Below, piece by piece: positions 54,030-62,768 of a DNA stretch of 64,000 nt. Location: assembly GCF_003402235.1 (NCBI RefSeq), contig NZ_QEWO01000003.1, positions 248,001 through 312,000 on the forward strand, read 5' to 3'. This DNA comes from Parahaliea mediterranea (GTDB taxonomy: Bacteria > Pseudomonadota > Gammaproteobacteria > Pseudomonadales > Halieaceae). The notes beneath the pieces were generated by a model. It had not been told where the DNA came from. It saw only the letters and a list, made by a program, of their open reading frames with translations, and did no database searches. The translations under genes were made by a program, and so were the position numbers. The first letter of the stretch is position 1. Each line of letters opens with the position of its first letter.

Positions 54030-54848
54030 TCAGGGCAGCAGTTGCCCGCTACCGTAACCGCCTGCCTCCAGCTGTTCCTGCAAGGCCAGCAGCGCCTCGT
54101 TGTCGTTCAGCGGGCCGATACGCACCCGGTACAGCAGCTTGCCGGCGGACTCCACCGGCGCCACAAACACCGGCGCGTCGGTTTTGGTGGCCAGCTGGCG
54201 GGTGAGCTGCTTGGCCGACGCCTCGGTGCTGTAGGCCCCAAGCTGCAGATAGCGGTAGTCGCCCAGCGGCGTGCCGCGGCGGTCGTCCACCCCGGCCACG
54301 GCCAGCACTTCCACTTCCACCGGCGCGGTGCCCTGCTCCATGTACCCGAGTTTGACCGCCGCCCCGTAGGACAGGTCGATCAGGCGGTCTGAGTGGAAGG
54401 GGCCGCGATCGTTCACCCGCACCACTACACTGCGCCCGTTGTCCAGGTTGGTTACCCGGGCGTAACAGGGAATGGGCAGGGTTTTGTGAGCGGCGGAGGC
54501 TGCATAGAGATCATAGACCTCGCCATTGGAGGTTTTACGCCCGTCAAATTTAGTGCCGTACCAGGACGCGATGCCGCGCTCGCGGTACTGGTGGTGGCTG
54601 TCGAGGATTTCGTAGGTCACCCCGTTGACGGTGTAGGGACTTTTGTTGCCGAGCGACAGGATGGGGTCGGGCCGCGGCACGGCATCGGCCACCTGGTCGG
54701 GCGTGATATGTCGCAAGGGCGCACCGTCGGAAACCTCAGGGCCTGTCGGCGCCGGCGGTGGCGGTGCTGGCTGTTGTGGGCCGGTGGTACAGGCCGTAAC
54801 CAGGGCGGCCAGCAGGGCCAGGGCCGCGGCGTAGCGCAATGACCTCAC
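54030..54848 (-). CDS. rlpA: Septal-ring lytic transglycosylase RlpA
   Basis: RlpA cleaves denuded glycan strands at the septum. The 272-residue protein has a lipobox (LAALVTAC), a Pro-rich linker and a double-psi beta-barrel domain with RGIASWYGTKFDGRKTSNGE and VVRVNDRGPFHSDRLIDLS. A C-terminal SPOR domain (YLQLGAYSTEASAKQLTRQL) binds naked glycans. Its start overlaps the mltB stop by 4 bp, so the two wall hydrolases are coupled. Confidence 0.95.
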   Translation of the reverse strand: MRSLRYAAALALLAALVTACTTGPQQPAPPPPAPTGPEVSDGAPLRHITPDQVADAVPRPDPILSLGNKSPYTVNGVTYEILDSHHQYRERGIASWYGTKFDGRKTSNGEVYDLYAASAAHKTLPIPCYARVTNLDNGRSVVVRVNDRGPFHSDRLIDLSYGAAVKLGYMEQGTAPVEVEVLAVAGVDDRRGTPLGDYRYLQLGAYSTEASAKQLTRQLATKTDAPVFVAPVESAGKLLYRVRIGPLNDNEALLALQEQLEAGGYGSGQLLP

Positions 54849-55831
54849 GGTGCCACCCCGTCAGCAATGCGCTGGCTGAGCTGGTAAACGCTCATGGCGT
54901 ACATGCTGCTGTGGTTGTAGCGAGTAATCACGTAGAAGTTCTGAAGCCCCAGCCAGTACTCGTAGCCCTGCTCGGTTTCAAAGCGCACGGCGGTGGCGGG
55001 CTGGGCCGGGTCCAGGCCCTCGGTCACCGGTTGCAGGCCGGTGGCCGTGTAGTCGGCCAGGCTGCGCTCGGGCTTGAGACTGGCGTTGAACCACGCATCC
55101 GGCACCTCGCCCTGCAGGGTCGCCGCGCTCACCACCGGCTCACCGGCGCTCCAGCCATGGCGCTTGAAGTAGTTGGCAACGCTGCCGATGGCATCGACGG
55201 GGTTGTTCCAGATGTCGGTTTTGCCGTCGCCGTCAAAGTCGACGGCGTAGCTGCGGTAGCTGCTGGGCATGAACTGGCCGTAGCCCATGGCGCCGGCGTA
55301 GGAGCCCTTCTGCGCCAGCGGGTCCATGCCCTGTTCACGGGTCAGCAGCAGGTAGTTTTTCAGCTCCTTGCTGAAAAAGGCCGAGCGACGGGGATAGTCA
55401 AAGGCCAGGGTGGACAAGGCGTCCATCACCCGGTAATTGCCGGTGATGCGGCCGTAGAAGGTTTCCACCCCGATGATGGCGACGATAATCTCCGCCGGCA
55501 CGCCGGTTTCGGCTTCGGCGCGCGCCAGGGTGTCGCGGTGGGCGGCGTAGAACTCGCGGCCTTCGCGCTCGCGCTTCTCGGTCAGGAAAATCTGCCGGTA
55601 CGCGTACCAGGGCTTGGTTTTTTCCGCCGGGCGGGAGATGGCGTCGATAATGCTCTGCTGGTGTTCGGTCTTGGCAAACAGGGCTTGCAGCGCGGCGCGC
55701 TCAAAGCCTTCTTCGGTGACCAGTTCCTCGATCATTGCCTGCGCCTGCGGATTGTCGGCGTAGTTTTGCGCCAGCGTCGAAAGGGGCATCAGTGCGGCGG
55801 CGGCCAGGGCGAGAATGAGGGGTCTTACCAT
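54845..55831 (-). CDS. mltB: Lytic murein transglycosylase B
   Basis: This 328-residue family-3 lytic transglycosylase cleaves glycan strands in the periplasm. The catalytic Glu lies in IVAIIGVETFYGRITGNYRV, and the later signature GAMGYGQFMPSSYRSYAVDFDG is intact. The N-terminus is a signal peptide (LPLSTLAQNYADN) with no lipobox Cys, so it appears soluble, unlike E. coli MltB. It lies 32 bp after rodA and overlaps rlpA. Confidence 0.93.
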   Translation of the reverse strand: MVRPLILALAAAALMPLSTLAQNYADNPQAQAMIEELVTEEGFERAALQALFAKTEHQQSIIDAISRPAEKTKPWYAYRQIFLTEKREREGREFYAAHRDTLARAEAETGVPAEIIVAIIGVETFYGRITGNYRVMDALSTLAFDYPRRSAFFSKELKNYLLLTREQGMDPLAQKGSYAGAMGYGQFMPSSYRSYAVDFDGDGKTDIWNNPVDAIGSVANYFKRHGWSAGEPVVSAATLQGEVPDAWFNASLKPERSLADYTATGLQPVTEGLDPAQPATAVRFETEQGYEYWLGLQNFYVITRYNHSSMYAMSVYQLSQRIADGVAP

Positions 55832-55863
55832 TTACGGATCTCCAGAGGTTGGGCCGGGCGGGC

Positions 55864-57003
55864 TCAGTGCACCACGCGCCGCGGTTCTGTGCTGACCGCC
55901 ATCAGCAGGCCGAAACCCGCCATCAGCGTCACCACTGAGGTGCCACCGGCGCTGACCAGCGGCAGCGGCACACCCACAACCGGCAACAGGCCGGCAACCA
56001 TGCCCATGTTAACAAAGATGTATACGAAAAACGTCAGCGTGAGGCTGCCGGCCATCAAGCGGCCGTAGCTGCTTTGGGCGTGGATGCCAATCCAGAAGCC
56101 GCGCAGCAGAATCAGCAGATACAGCCCCATGAGGATGATGACGCCGCGCAGGCCCCACTCCTCCGCCAACACCGCGATGATGAAATCGGTATGGCTTTCG
56201 GGCAGGAAGTCCAGCTGTGACTGGGTGCCCTTGAGCCAGCCCTTGCCCTCCCAGCCACCGGAGCCGATGGCGGTCTTTGACTGGATGATATTCCAGCCCG
56301 CGCCGAGCTTGTCGCTCTCGGGGTTGAGCAGGGTCAGGATACGCTGCTGCTGGTATTCCTTGAGGCCGTACATCCACACCGGCCAGGCCGAGGCCACCGC
56401 CAGCAGCACGGCGCCAAAAATGTAGCCCCAGCCAATGCCTGCCATAAACACCACAAACAACCCACTGGCGGCAATCAGCAGCGCGGTGCCAAGGTCCGGC
56501 TGGATCAGTATCAACGCCGCGGGTATGGCGATAATGCCCAGGCAGGCCACAATGTATTTGAAGCGCGGCGGCAGGGTGCGATCTGCCAGGTACCAGGCCA
56601 CGGTCATCGGCACCGTGAGCTTCATGATTTCCGAGGGCTGGAAACGGAAGCCGCCAATCGACAGCCAGCGCTGTGCCCCCTTGGCGCCGACCCCGGCGAT
56701 ATCCACCGCCACCAGCAGGGCCACGCCCCCGAGGTAAAACCACGGCCCCCAGCGCTGGAAACGCTGCAGACTGATCTGGGCGGCGGTAATCATCACCGCA
56801 AAGCCCACCAGGAAAAACCGGCCCTGGCGGATAACTGCCCCCATATCCTGCCCGGAGGCGCTGTACAGCACCACCAGGCCAAACAGCGTCAGCGCCAGCA
56901 GCAGGCCCAGCAGCGGCACATCCAGGTGAAAGCGCTGGGTGGCCCCGGGGCGGCGGGCCAGGCCCGCGGAGCTGCCCGGCAGCTGGCGCACATAATCTCC
57001 CAT
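55864..57003 (-). CDS. rodA: Peptidoglycan glycosyltransferase RodA
   Basis: RodA is the SEDS glycan polymerase of the elongasome and works with PBP2. The 379-residue protein has ten hydrophobic segments and the SEDS signatures FLPESHTDFIIAVLAEEWGL and LPVVGVPLPLVSAGGTSVV. Asp in the loop SHTD and Ser/Gly near the C-terminus are in place. Its start codon overlaps the mrdA stop by one base, the usual pairing with PBP2. Confidence 0.96.
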   Translation of the reverse strand: MGDYVRQLPGSSAGLARRPGATQRFHLDVPLLGLLLALTLFGLVVLYSASGQDMGAVIRQGRFFLVGFAVMITAAQISLQRFQRWGPWFYLGGVALLVAVDIAGVGAKGAQRWLSIGGFRFQPSEIMKLTVPMTVAWYLADRTLPPRFKYIVACLGIIAIPAALILIQPDLGTALLIAASGLFVVFMAGIGWGYIFGAVLLAVASAWPVWMYGLKEYQQQRILTLLNPESDKLGAGWNIIQSKTAIGSGGWEGKGWLKGTQSQLDFLPESHTDFIIAVLAEEWGLRGVIILMGLYLLILLRGFWIGIHAQSSYGRLMAGSLTLTFFVYIFVNMGMVAGLLPVVGVPLPLVSAGGTSVVTLMAGFGLLMAVSTEPRRVVH

Positions 57004-58886
57004 CAGTTGGCCTCCACCGGCCCGGCCACATCGGCTGCTACCGCCGGGTTTTCTTCGTCAAGCAGCCAGGCATCGATCACCTGGCGCGCAATGGGGTAGG
57101 CCGCGCTGCTACCGCCGCCGTTTTCCACAATCACCGCCACCGCGATGGTGGGGTTTTCCAGCGGCGCGAAAGCAATGAACAGGCCGTGGTTCCGGTGCCG
57201 CTCGGCCACTTCTTCCTCCCGGTAGATTTCGCCCTGGGCAATGCCAATCACCTGGGCGGTGCCGGTCTTACCGGCCATTTCGTACTGGATGCCCTTGGCG
57301 ATTTTGCGCGCTGAACCGCGCCGGCCGTGCACCACCTCGCGCATGGCCGCCTGCACCGCCTGCCAGTGCGCCTCGCTGCCGGGCACCGGTGGCAGTTGCG
57401 GGGCACTCACCGCTTCGCCGTTGATGGCTTGCACCAGCCGCGGGGAGTAGTGCGTGCCGTGGGTCGCCAGGGCGGTGGTGGCCACCGCCAGTTGCACCGG
57501 GGTGGCCAGCATATAACCCTGACCGATACCGGCGCTGATAGTTTCGCCCGGGTACCAGGGCTGGTTCATGGCGTCGCGCTTCCAGCGCGTGGAGGGCAGC
57601 ACGCCGCGGCGCTCGTTGGTGGTGTCGATGCCGGAGCGCTCCCCCAGGCCGAAGGGGTGCAGGTACTCGTACATGCCATCGATGGTCATGCGCCGGGCCA
57701 GGTCGTAGAAGTACACATCGCAGGATTCGGCGATGGCCATCTCCAGGTCCACCCGCGGCGCGTGGCCGGTGCCGCGAATCTTCAGAATCCAGTCGCGGTA
57801 GCGGCGCGAATCACCGGGCAGGCTGTACCAGCCTGGGTCCGCCACGGTGTACTCCGGCGTGACCAGCCCCGACTCCAGCCCCGCCATCGCCAGCATGGGC
57901 TTGATGGTGGACCCGGGCGGATACTGGCCCTGCACCGCGCGGTTGAACAGCGGCACGTCGGGAGAGTCGCGCAGGGCGCTGTAATCGGCCGAGCTGATGC
58001 CGTTGACGAACAGGTTGCTGTCATAGCCCGGGGTGGACACCAGCGCCAGCACGCCCCCGGTGGCCGGGTCCATCGCCACTACAGCGCCGCGCTGCTCCCC
58101 CAGGGCCTCAAAGGCCACCCGCTGCAGTTCAATGTCCAGGTGCAGCACCAGGTCGGCCCCGGGTTTGGGGTCGAAGCGCTCCAGCACACGCAGCACGCGG
58201 CCGTGGGCGTTGGTTTCCACGTTCTGGTAACCCACGTCGCCGTGCAGGATGTCCTCGTAGTACTTCTCCACCCCCACCTTGCCGATATGGAAGGTGCCAC
58301 GGTAATCAGAGGCATCCAGCTCGAAGGTCTCGCGCTCGTTGATGCGCCCCACGTAGCCAATGGCGTGGGAGAACAGTTCACCATGGGGGTAGTGGCGCAA
58401 TAGCTGGGCCTCTACGGTGACACCCGGCAGGCGGTGGCGGTTGACCGCCAGCACCGCCCGTTCGCCCTCGGTCAGGCGAAAGCGCAGGGGCACGGCCTCG
58501 TAGGGCCGGCGCTGGTTTTTCTTCTTATAGAAGGCCTCAAGGTCGGACTCTGAAATCGGCACCAGTTGCTGCAGCTCAGCCAGAGTCTGCTCCAGGTCCG
58601 GCACCCGCTCCACCACAATGGACAGCAGGTGGCTGGGGCGATTGTCCGCCAGCAGGATGCCGTTGCGGTCGTAGATGAGCCCCCGTTTGGGCGGCAATGG
58701 TTGCAGCTGCACCCGGTTGCGCTCGGACTGGGTGCGATAGGTTTCGTACTCGGTGATCTGCAGGGTGTGGTAGCGCGCCAGGATAAGCCCGAGCAGGCCC
58801 ATCACAATCAGAATCGCCGTGACGGTGCGTGCGCTGAAGATGCGGGCTTCCCGATTGGGGTCTTTGAGGGCGATGTGCTGCGGCAT
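57003..58886 (-). CDS. mrdA: Penicillin-binding protein 2
   Basis: PBP2 is the transpeptidase of lateral wall growth. The 627-residue protein has one N-terminal TM helix (TAILIVMGLLGLILARYH), a pedestal domain and the transpeptidase domain. Its motifs are SxxK in PPGSTIKPMLAMAGLESG, SxD in AESCDVYFYDLARRM, and KTG in EMAGKTGTAQVIG. The C-terminal tail is short. It is followed by rodA, and about 108 bp separate it from rlmH upstream, where I see no clear promoter. Confidence 0.96.
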   Translation of the reverse strand: MPQHIALKDPNREARIFSARTVTAILIVMGLLGLILARYHTLQITEYETYRTQSERNRVQLQPLPPKRGLIYDRNGILLADNRPSHLLSIVVERVPDLEQTLAELQQLVPISESDLEAFYKKKNQRRPYEAVPLRFRLTEGERAVLAVNRHRLPGVTVEAQLLRHYPHGELFSHAIGYVGRINERETFELDASDYRGTFHIGKVGVEKYYEDILHGDVGYQNVETNAHGRVLRVLERFDPKPGADLVLHLDIELQRVAFEALGEQRGAVVAMDPATGGVLALVSTPGYDSNLFVNGISSADYSALRDSPDVPLFNRAVQGQYPPGSTIKPMLAMAGLESGLVTPEYTVADPGWYSLPGDSRRYRDWILKIRGTGHAPRVDLEMAIAESCDVYFYDLARRMTIDGMYEYLHPFGLGERSGIDTTNERRGVLPSTRWKRDAMNQPWYPGETISAGIGQGYMLATPVQLAVATTALATHGTHYSPRLVQAINGEAVSAPQLPPVPGSEAHWQAVQAAMREVVHGRRGSARKIAKGIQYEMAGKTGTAQVIGIAQGEIYREEEVAERHRNHGLFIAFAPLENPTIAVAVIVENGGGSSAAYPIARQVIDAWLLDEENPAVAADVAGPVEAN

Positions 58887-58994
58887 CAGCGGGAAATAAG
58901 CAGCGCCAGCCTGGTGAGCAAGGCGAATGTTTTGGGCATTACGAGCACCGCCAGGGGTTCAGATGTCGAGCGCAGTAGCTTTGCAGGAGTTTCG

Positions 58995-59465
58995 TCAGTC
59001 GCGATGATACGGGTGGTTCACCGTAATTGTCCAAGCCCGATACAGTTGTTCTGCCAAAACAATGCGCACCAGCGGGTGCGGCAGGGTCAGGGGGCCTAGC
59101 GACCAGCGCCGCTCTGCCCGCTCAAGGCAGGCCGGGGAGAGGCCGTCGGGCCCGCCGATCAGCAGGCTGTAGTTGTCGCCGGACATCTGCCAGCCGGCCA
59201 GCTGTTGCGCCAGCTCCGGGGTGGACCAGCTTTTGCCTTTGACATCCAGGGCGATCACCCGGTCGCTGTCAGGCACGGCCTTCAGTATCTGCTCGCCCTC
59301 AGCCTTGCGCAGTTGCTCGGGCTTGCTATCGCGGCCGCGGCGGGCCAGGGGGATTTCCTTCCACTGGAGCTTCAGTTCACGGGGCAGGCGCTTTTCGTAC
59401 TCGCCGACCCCGGCGTCTACCCAGGCGGGCATCTTGCCGCCCACGCAGACAATGCAGAGGCGCAT
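58995..59465 (-). CDS. rlmH: 23S rRNA (pseudouridine1915-N3) methyltransferase RlmH
   Basis: This 156-residue SPOUT methyltransferase modifies pseudouridine 1915 in helix 69 of 23S rRNA. It has a trefoil-knot C-terminus with LLIGGPDGLSPACLERAERR, LTLPHPLVRIVLAEQLYRAW and the ending NHPYHRD. The start ATG overlaps the rsfS stop by one base. The order nadD-rsfS-rlmH-mrdA-rodA is conserved in gammaproteobacteria. Confidence 0.96.
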   Translation of the reverse strand: MRLCIVCVGGKMPAWVDAGVGEYEKRLPRELKLQWKEIPLARRGRDSKPEQLRKAEGEQILKAVPDSDRVIALDVKGKSWSTPELAQQLAGWQMSGDNYSLLIGGPDGLSPACLERAERRWSLGPLTLPHPLVRIVLAEQLYRAWTITVNHPYHRD

Positions 59466-59884
59466 CAGTCCTGCTCGGTTCTTTTCTCCGAACCCTTCTC
59501 CGAACCCTTTTCCGAACCCGTCTCCGCGCCCTTCTCAGTCCCCTGCTCGGCGCCAGATGCCGCCGGTTTCACCCACAGGCGCTCCAGGTCGTAGAAGTCG
59601 CGGGTTGCCGGCAGCATGACATGCACCACCACATCGCCAAAATCCACCAGTACCCACTCGCCGGCGTCTTCACCCTCTACGCCCAGTGGCCTGGCGCCCT
59701 GTTTCTTGGCCTCCACCACCACATTGTTGGCCAGGGATTTCACATGGCGATTGGAGGTGCCACTGGCAATCACCAGATAGTCCATGACATCGGTGAGGCC
59801 GGTGACGTCCAGGGTGACCGTGTTGACCGCCTTGAGGTCATCCAGTGCGGTTTCGACGATGTGCTTGATCTGCTCTGCTTGCAT
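59465..59884 (-). CDS. rsfS: Ribosomal silencing factor RsfS with repetitive acidic tail
   Basis: RsfS binds ribosomal protein uL14 and blocks subunit joining in starvation. The 139-residue protein has the core [33 protein letters not shown] and [20 protein letters not shown]. From about residue 113 it carries a tail of tetrapeptide units such as GSEK and GTEK, encoded by a 12-bp tandem repeat, which ordinary RsfS (about 105-115 residues) lacks. I start it at 59884 (MQAEQIKHI), 28 nt after the nadD stop; the longer frame would overlap nadD. Confidence 0.93.
   Translation of the reverse strand: MQAEQIKHIVETALDDLKAVNTVTLDVTGLTDVMDYLVIASGTSNRHVKSLANNVVVEAKKQGARPLGVEGEDAGEWVLVDFGDVVVHVMLPATRDFYDLERLWVKPAASGAEQGTEKGAETGSEKGSEKGSEKRTEQD
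59481..59552. repeat. 12-bp in-frame tandem repeat at the 3' end of rsfS
   Basis: Six 12-bp units cover 59481-59552, with CCCTTCTCCGAA as the basic form. Being a multiple of three, gain or loss of units adds or removes four residues (pattern G-S/T-E-K) without a frame change. The array ends 14 bp before the rsfS stop codon. Confidence 0.85.
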
Positions 59885-59912
59885 CCAGTTTTCCAGCGGT
59901 TGTTGACGACGA

Positions 59913-60578
59913 TCAGGCTCCGTTGCCTGTGCCGCGATAGAGTTGATGGGTTTCAATATAGTCCAGTACCGGCTCCGGCAGCAGGAAACGCGGAGAACGC
60001 CCCTCTGCCAGCAGCGCCCGAATGTCGGTGGAGGCGATGGCCAGCGGGCGCAGCGCCAGCGTCAGCACGGCTCCCGCGGGGCGTTGGCGCAATTCCGCTG
60101 GCTCAGTTACTCGGTGGCGCCCGAGCCACTCGGCCACCGCGCCGTGCTGCGGCAATGCCCAGCCCGGGCGGGCAATAATCACCAGGTGGGCGTAATCCAG
60201 CAGGGCCTGCCAACGGTGCCAGCTATCCAGCGTTGCTACCGCATCAAAGCCCAGCACCAGGCACAGGGGCCGTTCGCCACCCAACTCCCCGCGCAGGCTG
60301 GCCAGCGTATCCACCGTGTAAGACAGCCCGGCTCTTTCGAGCTCCCGGCGGTCGCAGCGCAGGCGGGGCTCGCCGGCCACGGCCAGTTCCACCATGGCCG
60401 CGCGCTGCCGGGCGCTGCAATCCGGCGCCTCGCGGTGCGGCGGGCGGGCGCAGGGAATCAAGCGCAGGTGCTCCAGCTCCAGCCGCTCCACCAGTTCCAG
60501 TGCCGAGCGCAGGTGGCCGTGATGGATGGGGTTGAAGGTGCCACCCAGCACGCCAATTGGCGCCACCTGCGGGCTCAA
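59913..60578 (-). CDS. nadD: Nicotinate-mononucleotide adenylyltransferase
   Basis: NadD makes nicotinate adenine dinucleotide in NAD synthesis. The 221-residue protein has the nucleotidyltransferase signature [20 protein letters not shown] and the C-terminal STDIRALL pattern ([15 protein letters not shown]). The start assigned is TTG at 60578, which overlaps the proA stop (TTGA). A GTG a few codons later would also leave the active site intact, so the exact start is uncertain. Confidence 0.93.
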   Translation of the reverse strand: MSPQVAPIGVLGGTFNPIHHGHLRSALELVERLELEHLRLIPCARPPHREAPDCSARQRAAMVELAVAGEPRLRCDRRELERAGLSYTVDTLASLRGELGGERPLCLVLGFDAVATLDSWHRWQALLDYAHLVIIARPGWALPQHGAVAEWLGRHRVTEPAELRQRPAGAVLTLALRPLAIASTDIRALLAEGRSPRFLLPEPVLDYIETHQLYRGTGNGA

Positions 60579-61849
60579 GAGCGGATCTGCCCCTCGCCGA
60601 ACACCACGTACTTCTGCGATGTCAGGCCTTCCAGCCCCACCGGGCCCCGGGCGTGCAGCTTGTCGGTGGAAATGCCGATCTCGGCCCCCAGGCCGTATTC
60701 AAAGCCATCGGCAAAGCGGGTGGAGGCATTGATCATCACCGAGCTGGAGTCCACCTCGCGCAAAAAGCGCATGGCGCGGCCGTGGTCGCGGGTGACAATG
60801 CTGTCGGTGTGCTGGGAGCTGTAGGCATTGATGTGGGCAATGGCGGCGTCCAGGTCATCCACCACGCGAATGGCCAGCACCGGCGCCAGGTACTCCTCGC
60901 GCCAGTCCTGCTCGGTGGCAGCGGCAATGGCGGGCAACACCGCGCGGGTTTGCTCGCAACCGCGCAGTTCCACACCCTTGTCGCCGTAGGCCTGCGCCAG
61001 CCGCGGCAGAATCGCCGGGGCCTCGCTGGCGGCCACCAGCAGGGTTTCCAGCGTATTGCAGGTGCCGTAGCGATGGGTTTTGGCATTCAGGGCAATGTTG
61101 AAAGCCATGTCGAGGTCTGCCCCCTCGTCAATGTAGACATGGCAGATACCGTCCAGGTGCTTGATTACCGGCACCCGCGCATCGCGGCTGATGCGCTCAA
61201 TCAGCCCCTTGCCGCCCCGCGGCACAATCACGTCCACATAGTCAGGCATGGCGATCAGGTGGCCCACAGCGGCGCGATCCGGCGTGTCCAGCACCTGCAC
61301 CGCGGTCTCTGGCAGGCCGGCACTGCGCAGACCCTCGGCCAGGCAGGTGGCAATGGCGCCATTGGATGCCAGCGCCTCGGAGCCGCCGCGCAGGATGGTG
61401 GCATTGCCAGACTTAAGGCACAGGCTGGCCGCCTCCACTGTCACATTGGGCCGGGATTCGTAAATGATGCCGATCACCCCCAGGGGGACGCGCATCTTGC
61501 CTACCTGAATGCCGCTGGGGCGGGTGTTGAGGTCGGTGATGCTGCCCACCGGGTCGGGCAGGGCCGCTACCTGGCTGAGCCCTTCGAGCATGGTATCGAT
61601 GCGCGCGGGGGTCAGCTCGAGACGATCCAACAGGGCGGCGTCGAGGTGGTTTTCGCGGCCGCGGGCCATGTCGCGGGCGTTGGCTTCGGCCAGTGCGGCG
61701 CGGGCGCCGTCGATGGCATCGCGCGCGGCGAGCAGGGCGGCGTTGCGGGTGGCGGTACTGGATGCGGCCACTTTGGCGGCGGCTTGCCGGGCCTGGCGGC
61801 CGAGGCGGTCCATGTACTGGGCGATGTCGATCTGTTCCGCGGTGTGCAT
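60575..61849 (-). CDS. proA: Gamma-glutamyl phosphate reductase
   Basis: ProA reduces gamma-glutamyl phosphate to glutamate semialdehyde in proline synthesis. The 424-residue protein starts [21 protein letters not shown]. It has the family segments [20 protein letters not shown] and [20 protein letters not shown], and the active-site Cys in [15 protein letters not shown]. The start at 61849 is the Met at the conserved N-terminus; the upstream open frame is antisense noise. It is the first gene of the nadD-to-lipB run. Confidence 0.95.
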   Translation of the reverse strand: MHTAEQIDIAQYMDRLGRQARQAAAKVAASSTATRNAALLAARDAIDGARAALAEANARDMARGRENHLDAALLDRLELTPARIDTMLEGLSQVAALPDPVGSITDLNTRPSGIQVGKMRVPLGVIGIIYESRPNVTVEAASLCLKSGNATILRGGSEALASNGAIATCLAEGLRSAGLPETAVQVLDTPDRAAVGHLIAMPDYVDVIVPRGGKGLIERISRDARVPVIKHLDGICHVYIDEGADLDMAFNIALNAKTHRYGTCNTLETLLVAASEAPAILPRLAQAYGDKGVELRGCEQTRAVLPAIAAATEQDWREEYLAPVLAIRVVDDLDAAIAHINAYSSQHTDSIVTRDHGRAMRFLREVDSSSVMINASTRFADGFEYGLGAEIGISTDKLHARGPVGLEGLTSQKYVVFGEGQIRS

Positions 61850-61996
61850 TGGGTTGACTGTGCTGGGCTTGGTAAGGGGCGGGATTATACCTGATGTGGA
61901 GGGCGCTGGGGTTGCTGTGTCTGGGGGCTGGGGACTTGCTGGTGCTCTGGTCTTTTCGCTCTGATTTGGGCGGCCTCGCGGCCGCTGCATCGCCGC

Positions 61997-62229
61997 CGAC
62001 AGGTGAAACCCTTTTGCTACATTCCAGGCGTTCGGTGTGCCTTCCTATTGTTGTTTTTACCTCGTTAGTTGCGGACGGCTTTGGTCTGGGCTTAGGTGTG
62101 CACAGTATCAGAGGCACGTAGATCGTTCTGAAGTTCGGCAGTGCCCTTCGCGATGCCTGGAGACGAAGTAAGTGGAGACCGAGCCCACAGCCGCCGCCTT
62201 CCAAGTCCGCAAAAGGGTTTCACCTGTCG
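61997..62229 (-). mobile_element. MITE-like element, copy 1, with perfect 21-bp terminal inverted repeats
   Basis: A 233-bp segment starts with CGACAGGTGAAACCCTTTTG at 61997-62017 (21 bp in all) and ends with its exact reverse complement at 62209-62229. It is homologous, in opposite orientation, to the element at 62416-62669. The two share a core of about 60 bp that is nearly identical and a longer stretch at lower identity. Read on the minus strand, it contains an open frame with LPNFRTIYVPLILCT. It has no transposase and no obvious coding role. A MITE, a structured RNA gene or a recombination site are all possible. Confidence 0.7.
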
Positions 62230-62415
62230 ACGTCCATGCGGGTGCCAGGGGCAGGGTTGTCACTGCGGGTGGAGAGGGTTGACGCTGCAGGTTAAGTGGC
62301 CTTTGGGCTGCCTACGCTTCGACAGCGCCATAGCTTCGCTTTCACACCCAATCCACCCCCTACTCCCGCAACCCCCACAAAAGTCAAAACCATGTGACGC
62401 TGCATCGCCACCGAC
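62230..62415. other. Spacer between the two inverted elements
   Basis: These about 185 bp separate the two elements. I see no supportable gene. The last bases (TGCATCGCCACCGAC) repeat the sequence just before copy 1 (TGCATCGCCGCCGAC), so flank homology extends slightly beyond the inverted repeats. Confidence 0.6.
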
Positions 62416-62669
62416 GCGTTGCCGGTGAACAGGTGAGTCTTTTACGGACTTGGAGGGCGTCGGATGCGAACTCGGTCTTCACTTACCTCGTCTCGCGGCA
62501 TCGCGAAGGGCACTACCGAACTTCAGAACGATCAACGTGCCTCTGATACTGTGCACTCATGTGCCACAACCAAAGCCGGCTGCAACTAACGAGGTACAAC
62601 CAACCAAAGGAACGCGCACCGCATGCGCCCGTAATGGAGTAAAAGCGCTCACCTGATCGCCGGCAACGC
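62416..62669 (+). mobile_element. MITE-like element, copy 2, inverted relative to copy 1
   Basis: This about 254-bp segment has imperfect terminal inverted repeats of about 30 bp: GCGTTGCCGGTGAACAGGTG onwards at 62416-62445, matched by the reverse complement at 62639-62669. The internal part aligns, without a frame-breaking indel, to the reverse complement of copy 1, and the best region differs at about three of sixty bases. The plus-strand open frame at 62450-62656 contains LPNFRTINVPLILCT and TNEVQPTKG, the counterpart of copy 1. The sequence differs in its terminal repeats more than in its core. Confidence 0.7.
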
Positions 62670-62715
62670 AGCGGCCCAAGGGGCCGCCCAACGAGCCGCC
62701 CCTAAGAAGCCACAA

Positions 62716-62744
62716 ACAAAAAACGCGAACCGAAGCCCGCGTTT
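62716..62744 (-). terminator. Rho-independent terminator of the peroxiredoxin gene
   Basis: On the minus strand AAACGCG pairs with CGCGTTT around a ten-base loop, followed directly by a T run. It lies about 25 nt after the stop codon. Confidence 0.8.
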
Positions 62745-62768
62745 CTCGCAACTGCTTGCCTTAATGGC

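Noticed and set aside
61850-62415. CRISPR-like or integron attC arrangement of the repeated elements
   Set aside because: Only two copies, in opposite orientation, with terminal repeats longer than attC core sites and no cassette genes, integrase or regular spacers.
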